NCBI RefSeq assembly: GCF_018417595.1
Contig: NZ_CP070982.1
Location: forward strand, 3,802,001-3,866,000
From: Pseudomonas entomophila
GTDB taxonomy: Bacteria > Pseudomonadota > Gammaproteobacteria > Pseudomonadales > Pseudomonadaceae
Length of the DNA: 64,000 bases
Reading direction: 5' to 3'
Numbering within the stretch: position 1 is the first letter of the stretch; each line of letters starts with the position of its first letter. The translations under genes and the position numbers were made by a program. Of the stretch, positions 27,279 through 35,356 are shown one piece after another. The notes below the pieces were generated by a model. That model had not been told where the DNA came from and searched no databases. It saw only the letters and a program-made list of their open reading frames with translations.

Positions 27279-27908
27279 ATGAAGCCTTCAACCCTGTTCG
27301 CCGCCCTCGCCCTGACGGTCGCCAGCCACTCCACCCTGGCCGCCGAAGGCAACGCCGACCTGTATGACGCCGTGGCCCCGGCCGACTCGACATTCGTGCG
27401 CGTACTCAACCTGTCCGACGCCAACATCGAGGTGACCCTCAGCGGCAAGGTCAACCCCCAGAAGGTCGCCCCAGGGCAACTCGGTGGCTACCGCTTCGTG
27501 CCGGCGGGCGCGCACAAGATCGGCATCGGCGCCAAGGCCATCGAGGCGACTTTGGCGGCCAACGCCGCCAGCACCGTGGTGTACGACGGCAAGCAACTGG
27601 ACCTGATCGCCGACCAGTACGTCAACGAGCCGAAAAAGGCCCAGGTGGCCTTCTACAACCTGACCCCGGCCCAGGCCACGCTGCGCACCGCCGATGGCAA
27701 GCATGAGGTGGTCAAGGCCCTGGCCAACCGCCAGACCGGCGCACGCATGGTCAACGAGATCAAGATCGACTTCGCCGCCTATGTGAATGACAAGGAGGTG
27801 GCCAGTTTCGACGAGCTGTTCCTGAAGAAGGGCCGCTCGTACAGCTATGTGCTGCTGCCAGGCAACCGCAGCTTGAGCCTGGCCAACAGCATCGACCCGA
27901 CCGAGTGA
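27279..27908 (+). CDS. algF: alginate O-acetylation accessory protein AlgF
   Basis: A 209-residue periplasmic protein with a cleavable signal peptide (LFAALALTVASHSTLAAEG). Its sequence layout, with ADLYDAVAPADSTFVRVLNLSDANIEVTL at the mature N-terminus and FDELFLKKGRSYSYVLLPGN near the C-terminus, matches AlgF (216 residues in P. aeruginosa). AlgF acts with AlgI and AlgJ in O-acetylation, probably as an interaction partner. The gene follows algJ by 18 bases with AAAGGAGC before its ATG. Confidence 0.93.
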   Translation: MKPSTLFAALALTVASHSTLAAEGNADLYDAVAPADSTFVRVLNLSDANIEVTLSGKVNPQKVAPGQLGGYRFVPAGAHKIGIGAKAIEATLAANAASTVVYDGKQLDLIADQYVNEPKKAQVAFYNLTPAQATLRTADGKHEVVKALANRQTGARMVNEIKIDFAAYVNDKEVASFDELFLKKGRSYSYVLLPGNRSLSLANSIDPTE

Positions 27909-27938
27909 CGCAACGCCGAACGCAAGGATGACTGGCCC

Positions 27939-29333
27939 ATGAACACCCTCCTCCCCCTCGGCCTGGCGGCCACCCTCGCGCTGCTCAGCTTGCCGGGCCA
28001 GGCGGCCGAGCCTGGCAAACCCGGCTGCGAGAACCTGCAGTGCATGGCCTGCCCGGCCCTGGCCGAACCACGGCACTATGCCGAAGGGCGCATGAAGCTG
28101 ATGCGCCAGATCGTCCCCGGCAAGGAGCGTTGGCTGTTTCGCTCGATGGTCGACCTGACCAACGATTTCGGCATCCCCGCGCCCATGCGCCCGGAGTTCG
28201 CCCGGTTGATGGCCGCGTTTCACCGGCAGGGCATCCAGGTGGCCATGGCGATCCAGCCGACCCGCGGCCTGATGCACCGCGACAAGCTCCAAGCCGATCA
28301 TCTGCTGGGTTTCGACCATGACCGCGCCAGCCGCAACCTTGACGCCTATCTGGGGCAACTGCGCCAGGGCGGCGCGGTGGTGGCGCCAATGATGCAGCTG
28401 GTGCGCCAGCCGCCCAAGGGCGAGTATTTCTTCCGCCGCGACCACCACTGGACCCCGGCCGGCGCCGAAGCCACGGCCAGGCTGATGGCCGAGGAGATCC
28501 GCCGCCAGCCGTTCTACGCTGGCCTGACGAAAAAGCAGTACCGCACCGAGCCCGGGGTGATGGTGCCCAAGGATGGCACCCTGAACCTGGCCCTGAGCTA
28601 CATCTGTGGCAACAACTACGGCTTCCAGTACGTGCGCGGCTACCAGACCGTGCCGCTGGCCAACGACAGCGGCGCCCTGTTCGACGAAGCGCCCGACCCC
28701 GAGGTGATCCTGGTCGGCGACAGCAACGCGGCGGCCCGTGAGGACGAGAGCAAGCAGTTCAACTTCGACGGCTACCTGAAGCAGTACCTGGAGGTGGATA
28801 TCCTCAACTACGCCCTGCCCGGCGTGGGCGAAGATGGCTCGCTGCTGGAATACCTGCTGTCCGCCGACTACAAGCCCGCGGCACCGCCCAAGCTGATCAT
28901 CTGGGAACTGCCGGCCAACTACCGGCTGGACTCACCCTTGATGTACCGCCAGTTGGTGCCGGCTATACAAGGGGGCTGCAAGGCGTCGCAAGCCGTGTTG
29001 GCCACCAAGCTGCAACGCCCGGCGCTGAAAGTCGGCGAACGTATCGAGCTGCTGAGCAACGCCGGCAGTGCACGCCAGACCCTGTCCAACGGCTTCCTCG
29101 ATATCCGCCTGAGCGACAGGAACGTCAAGGACTTCTACCTCCTCGTCTATTACGACAATGGCGCCCGCGACAAGGTGTGGTTCCGCCGCGAGGCGGCGGT
29201 GAGCGGTGGCCAGTATTACCTGGAACTGAGCAAGGCGCCCGAGTTTGCCGGCGCCAACCTGCTCTCGGTGTTCCTCGAGCCGACCAAGGCCGGCACCGCC
29301 GCGACCGAAGTGGAGACACGGTTATGTCTGTGA
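27939..29333 (+). CDS. algX: alginate O-acetyltransferase AlgX
   Basis: A 464-residue periplasmic protein: signal peptide, Cys-containing N-terminus (CENLQCMAC), an SGNH-like domain and a C-terminal carbohydrate-binding module (from about residue 350). Catalytic residues are present: Asp168/His170 in RRDHHWTPAGAEA and Ser262 in VGDSNAAA. AlgX is the terminal acetyltransferase acting on the polymer and is needed for export. In P. aeruginosa algX lies between algG and algL; here it follows algF. It overlaps algL by ten bases. Confidence 0.93.
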   Translation: MNTLLPLGLAATLALLSLPGQAAEPGKPGCENLQCMACPALAEPRHYAEGRMKLMRQIVPGKERWLFRSMVDLTNDFGIPAPMRPEFARLMAAFHRQGIQVAMAIQPTRGLMHRDKLQADHLLGFDHDRASRNLDAYLGQLRQGGAVVAPMMQLVRQPPKGEYFFRRDHHWTPAGAEATARLMAEEIRRQPFYAGLTKKQYRTEPGVMVPKDGTLNLALSYICGNNYGFQYVRGYQTVPLANDSGALFDEAPDPEVILVGDSNAAAREDESKQFNFDGYLKQYLEVDILNYALPGVGEDGSLLEYLLSADYKPAAPPKLIIWELPANYRLDSPLMYRQLVPAIQGGCKASQAVLATKLQRPALKVGERIELLSNAGSARQTLSNGFLDIRLSDRNVKDFYLLVYYDNGARDKVWFRREAAVSGGQYYLELSKAPEFAGANLLSVFLEPTKAGTAATEVETRLCL

Positions 29334-30439
29334 TCGGCAAAGCAGCCCTGGGCTTGTCAAGCGTACTCATCTTGACGCTGTTGCTCCCCCAAGCCCACGC
29401 AGCGCAATCGATCTGGCCGCCACGCGCCACCGCACAGTCGGCCATGATCACCGACTACCGCACCCTGCCCTGCCCGAAGGAGCCGCCACCGCCCTACACC
29501 GGCAGCCTGCTCCTGCAAAGCAAGTACGACCCGCGCGACGCCAGCAAATCCACCCTGCGCGCCAGCCCCGACACCGACAGCGAGCGCATCGCCGGGCAGA
29601 TCAAGCCGTTCATCGCCGGCCTGATCCAGGCCGGCAAACGCTTCCAGCAGGCCAAGAAGCCCAAGCAAGCCAACCTCGCCCTGGCCTGCCAGGCCCAGTG
29701 GCTGGAGCACTGGGCCAAGGCCGGCGCCCTGCTCGCACCGGACGCCAGCAACACCGGCATGGCCGCGCGCAAGTGGGCGTTGGCGGCCATGGCCGGCAGC
29801 GTGCTGCTGACCCAGGCCGCCGCCGACGGCAAGGTGCGCCTGAGCGCCACGCAGCAGCAGTGGTTCACCCGACTAGGCGAGCAGGTGATTCGCGAATACG
29901 CGCCACGCCGCACCTCCACCACCGTGTACTTCAACAACCACGACTACTGGGCCGCCTGGGCCGTGGCCGCCACCGGCATGCTGGTGGGCCGCGACGACTT
30001 CATCCGCTGGGCCGACGGCAACCTGCGCCGGGGCCTGGCCCAGGCCGTGCGCCATGACGACTACGCCTATCTGCCGCTTGAAGTGGCGCGCAGCAAGCTG
30101 GCCGCCAACTACAGCCAATACGCCCTGGTGCCCCTGGTGCTGCTCAGCGAGTCGGCCCGCGCCAACGGCCTGGCCTGGAGCGACGACGACCAGCAGACCC
30201 TTGACCGCTTGGCCCGTTTCGCCGCCCGCAGTGTGCTCGAACCAGGCACCCTGCCCGAGCTCAAGGGCAAGGCCCAAGCCGAAGTCGCCCCCTACAAGCT
30301 GGCCTGGCTGATTCCCTTCCTCGCCCGAGCGCCCGGCCATCGCCTAGCCCGCCAGCTGTACGACGAAGAAGATGGCGAAGTGGACAACTACAGCCAGATC
30401 GGCGGCCCGCTGAAGCCGGCCTACCCCAACCTGCCGTGA
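29324..30439 (+). CDS. algL: alginate lyase AlgL, PL5 family
   Basis: A 371-residue periplasmic lyase with a signal peptide (LILTLLLPQAHAAQS). AlgL cuts polymannuronate by beta-elimination and clears polymer that is left in the periplasm. The PL5 hallmark NNHSYWAAW appears as NNHDYWAAW (Ser to Asp beside the catalytic Asn-His), and the YHNYAL segment reads YSQYAL, so both Tyr remain but a His is replaced. The N-terminal CPxxPPPYTGSL match is strong. The changes may alter specificity or activity. The start overlaps the end of algX. Confidence 0.9.
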   Translation: MSVIGKAALGLSSVLILTLLLPQAHAAQSIWPPRATAQSAMITDYRTLPCPKEPPPPYTGSLLLQSKYDPRDASKSTLRASPDTDSERIAGQIKPFIAGLIQAGKRFQQAKKPKQANLALACQAQWLEHWAKAGALLAPDASNTGMAARKWALAAMAGSVLLTQAAADGKVRLSATQQQWFTRLGEQVIREYAPRRTSTTVYFNNHDYWAAWAVAATGMLVGRDDFIRWADGNLRRGLAQAVRHDDYAYLPLEVARSKLAANYSQYALVPLVLLSESARANGLAWSDDDQQTLDRLARFAARSVLEPGTLPELKGKAQAEVAPYKLAWLIPFLARAPGHRLARQLYDEEDGEVDNYSQIGGPLKPAYPNLP

Positions 30440-30453
30440 ACAAGGACGATCCC

Positions 30454-31947
30454 ATGGCCCCCCTTACCCGCCTTTACTGCCTGGCCGCCCTGCTGCTGGC
30501 AAGCACCGCCCAAGCCTCACCCGCCATCGAAACCCTGCCCCTGGAGCAACACCAACGGCAACTGGCCGAGCTGCGTCAGCAAGCGCACCAGGCGGTAGCC
30601 TTCGAACAGGCCAGCCGTCCACGACCACCAGGCCGTGCCAGCGTCACCCTGCAACCGATGTTCTCGTCCCAGGCCGGCAGCTGGCCGTTCGAGCCCTTCG
30701 TCAACAACGGCCTGTTCCGCGCCATCGCCGGCTACCAGGCGCACCATCCGCAGGCCGTGATGCTGCGCAGTGGCAGCATCACCCTGGCGCAACTGCATGA
30801 CGCGCTGAACGATGCCCGCATCCTCAAGCGCTACAAGGATGGCTACCTGTTGAGTTATCCGCTGATGATCGGGCCGGATGCCGGTCTGGTGCTGGAGGAC
30901 ACTCACCTCTACCTCTACACCTTTTCCGGCACCGCCCTGATCAACCAGGGCTGGCTGGGGCTGAACCGCTCGACACTGGAAAGCATGGCCGGCGACAAAC
31001 CGGGCAACACCGACCGCGCCTGGCGGCCGTTCGTGGTGGCCTGGGCCGGCAGCCACACCCAGGTGGTCGGCTCGACACTCAGGCGCCTGGGCTACAACGC
31101 CAACCTGTCCCGCGGCCTGAGCACTGCGCTCAGCGCCCAGCAACCGGCCGGCTCCCACCCGGCCACGGTGTTGATCGAGAACAGCCTGTTCAGCGAGCTG
31201 TCCAGTGCCGTGGAGTTGCAGCACAGCCAGGCGACCCTCACCGGCAGCCAGTTCGAGCAATCGCAGCAGTACGCCATCGACGTCCGTGACAGCCAGTTGA
31301 ACCTGAGCGGCAACCAGGTGCGTGGCATCGACAACAACAGCGGCGTGCGCCTGCGCGGGCAAACCCGGGCACGGGTGCAGGACAACCTGATCCTCGGCGC
31401 CGCCAAGGCGGCCATCGAGATCAGCGACCAGCGCGGCGCCGTGCTGCTGGCCGGTAATCGCATCGGCGACAGCCGCGGCAATGGCATCCAGTTGCGCAAC
31501 CTTGCGCCCACCCCGTCAGCCCCCTTGCTGATCGACGACAACCTGCTGGCCAGCAGCCAGGGTAGCGCGGTGGACGCCAGTGACGTTGCGGCGTTCGCGC
31601 TGGTAGGCAACCGCATCGGCAATACCCCGGAGTACGCCGTCAGCCTGCGCAACGCCGCGCCGTTGTCCGGGCCGTTGCTGATCAGCGGCAATCACCTCGG
31701 CCAGGTGGGCAAGGCGGTGATGCGGGTCGAGGGGGTCCGGGAGATCGAGCTGGGGCGTAATACCTTCGATGGCAAGGCATTGCTGCAGAACCTGCTGATT
31801 GGCGACCTGCTGCCGTTGCAGGGGCAGGTGCTGGAGGCGACAGTGGCTCGCGGCCAGATTGTGCGGGTGTGTCACGGTAGGAGCGGCTTCAGCCGCGATG
31901 CAGGCAACGCGGTGCATGGCACCCGCCCCGCGGGTGATCGCGGCTGA
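30454..31947 (+). CDS. AlgG-like protein lacking the epimerase catalytic His
   Basis: A 497-residue exported protein (signal peptide LYCLAALLLASTAQASPA) with the AlgG layout: an N-terminal domain (YLLSYPLMIGPDAGLVLEDTHLYLYT, WRPFVVAWAGSHTQVVGSTLRRLGYN) and a right-handed parallel beta-helix of repeats such as VLLAGNRIGDSRGNGIQLRN. The mannuronan C5-epimerase motif YGIDPHD is replaced by YAIDVRD (residues 276-279): both Asp stay, Pro becomes Val and the catalytic His becomes Arg. Epimerase activity is therefore unlikely, though AlgG also has a structural role in export. The last ~25 codons (from ~31877) are REP sequence, so the original stop appears lost. ATG 30454 has AGGA; a GTG at 30436 is an alternative. 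Confidence 0.8.
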   Translation: MAPLTRLYCLAALLLASTAQASPAIETLPLEQHQRQLAELRQQAHQAVAFEQASRPRPPGRASVTLQPMFSSQAGSWPFEPFVNNGLFRAIAGYQAHHPQAVMLRSGSITLAQLHDALNDARILKRYKDGYLLSYPLMIGPDAGLVLEDTHLYLYTFSGTALINQGWLGLNRSTLESMAGDKPGNTDRAWRPFVVAWAGSHTQVVGSTLRRLGYNANLSRGLSTALSAQQPAGSHPATVLIENSLFSELSSAVELQHSQATLTGSQFEQSQQYAIDVRDSQLNLSGNQVRGIDNNSGVRLRGQTRARVQDNLILGAAKAAIEISDQRGAVLLAGNRIGDSRGNGIQLRNLAPTPSAPLLIDDNLLASSQGSAVDASDVAAFALVGNRIGNTPEYAVSLRNAAPLSGPLLISGNHLGQVGKAVMRVEGVREIELGRNTFDGKALLQNLLIGDLLPLQGQVLEATVARGQIVRVCHGRSGFSRDAGNAVHGTRPAGDRG

Positions 31948-31959
31948 AGCCGCTCCTAC
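31877..31959. repeat. REP inverted pair running through the 3' end of the AlgG-like gene
   Basis: GTAGGAGCGGCTTCAGCCGC begins at 31877 and its complement ends at 31959, forming a long imperfect hairpin. The doublet straddles the stop of the AlgG-like gene and marks the right border of the alginate-like operon; the next gene is on the opposite strand. Confidence 0.9.
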
Positions 31960-31969
31960 AAGGATCGTG

Positions 31970-32404
31970 TCAGGCCACAGAGCGCTGCATCCGCACGAAA
32001 CATTCGTCCATGCCCACCTCGACGAAGCCCCGGCGCTGGTACAAGCGCCGCGCCGGGTTGCTGCCGAACACCGTCAAGCGCAGCAACGGCAAGCGCCGCT
32101 GCGCCGTCCAGCCGGCCAGTTGCTCCAGTACCCAGCCACCGATACCCCGGCCACGATGTTCAGGCAGCAGGTGCAACTCGCGGATATACAATGCCTGGCG
32201 GTCCTGGCTCAGGCTGCAGAAGCCCAGCACCTGGTCGCCGTCGACCACCAGCCACTGCTCGCGCCAGCCCCAGGCCTCGTCGAAGGCTTCCTCGATCCAC
32301 AGCAGGTCGAATTCACGGTAGTACGGCAGCATGGCGCGGCGGGTCAGGTCACGGGCGAAGGTACGGTGACTGTCGGCGGCGGGGAACAGTTGAAGGGGCA
32401 TCAT
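31970..32404 (-). CDS. GNAT-family N-acetyltransferase
   Basis: A 144-residue acetyltransferase. The acetyl-CoA-binding motif A is seen in ELHLLPEHRGRGIGGWVLEQLA (R/Q-x2-G-x-G), followed by LRLTVFGSNPARRLYQRRGF, the usual motif B. The acceptor substrate is unknown. The start is one of two adjacent ATG codons (32404 or 32401), because the frame further upstream overlaps the DUF488 gene and has no family similarity. It lies 13 bases after that gene and is probably co-transcribed with it. Confidence 0.85.
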   Translation of the reverse strand: MMPLQLFPAADSHRTFARDLTRRAMLPYYREFDLLWIEEAFDEAWGWREQWLVVDGDQVLGFCSLSQDRQALYIRELHLLPEHRGRGIGGWVLEQLAGWTAQRRLPLLRLTVFGSNPARRLYQRRGFVEVGMDECFVRMQRSVA

Positions 32405-32417
32405 CGAACACACGGGG

Positions 32418-32813
32418 TCAGGGGGTTTCGGGGGCATAGCAGACAGGCGAACTGCCCGGGCCGCGCCGCTCCAGTTCGTCTTCCAGCCAGCGGGCCAGCA
32501 CCTGGGCATTGTTGTGCTCGGTATCCTTGCCGGCATACAGCAGGGTCAGGACGCCCTTGTCGGCCAGGTCCAGCAAGGGGTACCAATACTCGGGATGGGC
32601 AGCCAGTTCCTGCTGGTAGCACCGGGTGAAACCGGCAAAATCCATTTCTCCGGCATGGAACGCCTTACGCAGTTCGTCGGATGGCGCCACCTCACGCAGC
32701 CACCGGCCCTGCAGCTCATCCTTGCGCGTGTTGCGCGGCCACAGGCGATCGACCAGCACACGCTGGCCATCGCTCGGCAATGCCGCTTCGTAGACACGCT
32801 TGCATCGAATCAT
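32418..32813 (-). CDS. DUF488 family protein
   Basis: A 131-residue small soluble protein with the family's typical opening (IRCKRVYEAALPSDGQRVLVDRLWPR) and the central RWLREVAPSDELRKAFH and VLTLLYAGKDTEHNNA segments. The family has no firmly established biochemical role. The ATG at 32813 is chosen because AGGT precedes it and it matches family N-termini; an ATG six codons upstream is possible. Confidence 0.85.
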   Translation of the reverse strand: MIRCKRVYEAALPSDGQRVLVDRLWPRNTRKDELQGRWLREVAPSDELRKAFHAGEMDFAGFTRCYQQELAAHPEYWYPLLDLADKGVLTLLYAGKDTEHNNAQVLARWLEDELERRGPGSSPVCYAPETP

Positions 32814-32942
32814 CAGTGACCTGCGCGACATCTCACCTCAGCAAGCCTAAGACGTTCATTGACCGAGGTCACGCACAAGTAACGATTTGTTTCTATGCTG
32901 GAAGCCTTCGGCACCCTTTGCCCGACGCCAACCGGAGCCCCC

Positions 32943-34559
32943 ATGGCAACCCCGTCACTGGCCAGCCAGCCGCAACTGACCCACCGCGATTCACGTCCCC
33001 AGCTTGCTCACAAACCCAGCCGCGCCACCCTCACCCTGTTCATCGGCCTACTCCTGGCCGGCCTGGCCTACACCTTCTGGAGCCTCAAGCAGGACGTCAG
33101 CGCCAGCGGCACCGTGGTCACCACCGTCACCCCGTTCCTGCTGCTGGGCCTGGCGCTGCTGATCGCCCTGGGCTTCGAGTTCGTCAATGGTTTCCACGAC
33201 ACCGCCAATGCCGTGGCCACGGTGATCTACACCCACTCGCTGCCGGCACCGGTGGCGGTGGTGTGGTCGGGGCTGTGCAATTTTCTGGGGGTATTGCTGT
33301 CCAGCGGTGCGGTGGCGTTCGGCATCATCGCCCTGCTGCCGGTCGAACTGATCCTGCAGGTGGGCTCCAGCACCGGGTTCGCCATGGTCTTCGCCCTGCT
33401 GCTGGCGGCGATCATCTGGAACCTGGGCACCTGGTGGCTGGGCCTGCCGGCCTCCTCCTCGCACACCCTGATCGGTTCGATCATCGGCGTGGGCGTGGCC
33501 AACGCGCTCATGCATGGGCGCGACGGCACCAGTGGGGTGGACTGGGCCCAGGCCAGCAAGGTCGGCTACGCCCTGCTGTTCTCGCCGTTGATCGGTTTCA
33601 CCTGCGCCGCCCTGCTGCTACTGGCCCTGCGCGCGCTGGTCAAGCGCCAGGAGCTGTACCAGGCGCCGCAAGGCCAGACCCCGCCGCCCTGGTGGATCCG
33701 CGGCGTGCTGATCCTGACCTGCACCGGCGTGTCGTTCGCCCATGGCTCGAACGACGGACAGAAAGGCATGGGCCTGATCATGCTCATTCTGGTCGGTACC
33801 CTGCCCATGGCCTACGCCCTGAACAAGACCATGCCCAACGAGCAGGCCCTGCAGTTCTCGGCCGTGGCCGAAGTGACCCGACAGGCCCTGGTACGCAGTG
33901 CGCCGCAGCCAGCCCCGGCAGACCCGCGCCAGGTGCTGACCGCGTTCATCAGCACGCCCAAGGCCAGCCCCGAACTGGTTCCCGCCCTCGCCGCGCTGAC
34001 CGGCATGATCGGCGAGGAGGTCAAAGGCTATGGCTCGCTCAAGCGCGTGCCCGCCGAAGCCATGGCCAACGTGCGCAATGACATGTACCTGACCAGCGAG
34101 GCGATCCGCTTGCTCGACAAGCACCAACTGGCCCGTTTCGACGCCGACACCACTCGCCATGTGCAACTGTTCAAGCGCCAGCTCGACGACGCCACCCGCT
34201 ATATTCCGCTGTGGGTCAAGGTGGCGGTGGCCATTGCCCTCGGCCTGGGCACCATGGTCGGCTGGCGGCGCATCGTGGTCACGGTGGGCGAAAAGATCGG
34301 CAAGACCCATTTGAGCTATGCCCAGGGCGCCTCGGCCGAGGTGGTGGCGATGTGCACCATCGGTGCGGCGGACCTGTTCGGGCTGCCGGTGTCGACCACC
34401 CACGTGCTCAGCTCCGGTGTGGCTGGGAGCATGGTGGCCAACGGGTCGGGGATCCAGAAGCGCACCCTGGTCAACCTGCTGATGGCCTGGGTGCTGACCT
34501 TGCCAGCGGCGATGCTGCTGGCCGGGGGCTTGTACTGGCTGCTCAACCAGCTCTTCTGA
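32943..34559 (+). CDS. inorganic phosphate transporter, Pit family
   Basis: A 538-residue inner-membrane low-affinity phosphate (metal-phosphate/H+) symporter. The two family repeats are seen in FEFVNGFHDTANAVATVIYTHSLPA and CTGVSFAHGSNDGQKGMGLI, and again in the C-terminal GLPVSTTHVLSSGVAGSM. Ten or more hydrophobic segments surround a long hydrophilic loop (about residues 285-425) typical of the larger Pit proteins. The start at 32943 has GGAG five bases upstream; the frame opens earlier without a site. Gene and a REP doublet (34563-34646) end this transcription unit. Confidence 0.92.
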   Translation: MATPSLASQPQLTHRDSRPQLAHKPSRATLTLFIGLLLAGLAYTFWSLKQDVSASGTVVTTVTPFLLLGLALLIALGFEFVNGFHDTANAVATVIYTHSLPAPVAVVWSGLCNFLGVLLSSGAVAFGIIALLPVELILQVGSSTGFAMVFALLLAAIIWNLGTWWLGLPASSSHTLIGSIIGVGVANALMHGRDGTSGVDWAQASKVGYALLFSPLIGFTCAALLLLALRALVKRQELYQAPQGQTPPPWWIRGVLILTCTGVSFAHGSNDGQKGMGLIMLILVGTLPMAYALNKTMPNEQALQFSAVAEVTRQALVRSAPQPAPADPRQVLTAFISTPKASPELVPALAALTGMIGEEVKGYGSLKRVPAEAMANVRNDMYLTSEAIRLLDKHQLARFDADTTRHVQLFKRQLDDATRYIPLWVKVAVAIALGLGTMVGWRRIVVTVGEKIGKTHLSYAQGASAEVVAMCTIGAADLFGLPVSTTHVLSSGVAGSMVANGSGIQKRTLVNLLMAWVLTLPAAMLLAGGLYWLLNQLF

Positions 34560-34562
34560 CCC

Positions 34563-34646
34563 GTAGGAGCAGCTTCAGCCGCGATCACCCGCAAAGCAGG
34601 TGCCAGGCACCGAGTTGCCTGCATCGCGGCTGAAGCCGCGCCTACA
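34563..34646. repeat. REP inverted pair
   Basis: GTAGGAGCAGCTTCAGCCGCGAT and a near-complement TGAAGCCGCGCCTAC face each other across ~45 bases between the convergent Pit transporter and GST genes. It could act as a bidirectional mRNA 3' end structure. Confidence 0.85.
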
Positions 34647-34660
34647 GCGGTGAGGCGTGA

Positions 34661-35356
34661 TCAGCCAGGAATCTTCAGGCCACGCTGCACCGCCGGGCGC
34701 TCGAGGAAGCTGGCCAGCACCCGCTGCACCTCCCTGAACTCATCGAACCCCACCAAGTCCCGTGCGTTGTAGCGCTCCACCAGGTTGCGCACCCAGGGGA
34801 AGATGGCGATATCGGCGATGCTGTACTCGTCCACCATCCATTCACGCCCCTTCAGGTGCCGATCCAGCACACCCAGCAAGCGCTTCGATTCGTTGACGTA
34901 ACGATCCCGCGGCCGCTTGTCCTCGTAGTCCTTGCCTGCGAAGAAGTGGAAGAACCCCACCTGGCCGAACATCGGCCCGATGCCGCCCATCTGGAACATC
35001 AGCCACTGCAGCGTCTGGTAGCGCTGGGCCGGGTCGTGGCTCAGCAATTGGCCGCTCTTCTCGGCCAGGTACTGCAGGATCGCCCCCGACTCGAACAGCG
35101 GCAGCGGTTGGCCACCGGGGCCATCGGGGTCAAGGATCGCCGGGATCTTGTTGTTTGTGCTCAGCGAGATGAACTCGGGGCTCAACTGGTCATCGGTTTC
35201 GAAGCTGACCTTGTGCACTTCATAGGGCAGGCCGATCTCCTCGAGCATGATCGAGACTTTGACACCGTTGGGCGTGGCCAGCGAGTACAGCTGCAACCGC
35301 TCGGGGTATCGTGCCGGCCACTTGCGGGTGATGGGGAACGCGGACAGATCAGTCAT
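34661..35356 (-). CDS. glutathione S-transferase family protein, YfcG/YghU-like
   Basis: A 231-residue cytosolic protein. The thioredoxin-like domain has the nu-class pattern LYSLATPNGVKVSIMLEEIGLPYEVHKVSF and LSTNNKIPAILDP, with the ESGAILQYLAEK glutathione-binding segment, then an all-alpha C-terminal domain (SIADIAIFPWVRN). YfcG/YghU relatives are glutathione-dependent disulfide reductases with weak transferase activity. The start at 35356 is the ATG of MTDLSAF; an ATG ten codons earlier lacks family similarity. Its start overlaps the end of the upstream GNAT gene by eight bases. Confidence 0.9.
   Translation of the reverse strand: MTDLSAFPITRKWPARYPERLQLYSLATPNGVKVSIMLEEIGLPYEVHKVSFETDDQLSPEFISLSTNNKIPAILDPDGPGGQPLPLFESGAILQYLAEKSGQLLSHDPAQRYQTLQWLMFQMGGIGPMFGQVGFFHFFAGKDYEDKRPRDRYVNESKRLLGVLDRHLKGREWMVDEYSIADIAIFPWVRNLVERYNARDLVGFDEFREVQRVLASFLERPAVQRGLKIPG

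Noticed and set aside
23225..30439. Frameshifts or gene decay inside the alg operon
   Set aside because: All genes from algD to algL are open at near-family length with short spacing or overlaps; only the AlgG-like gene shows loss of motif and an altered end.
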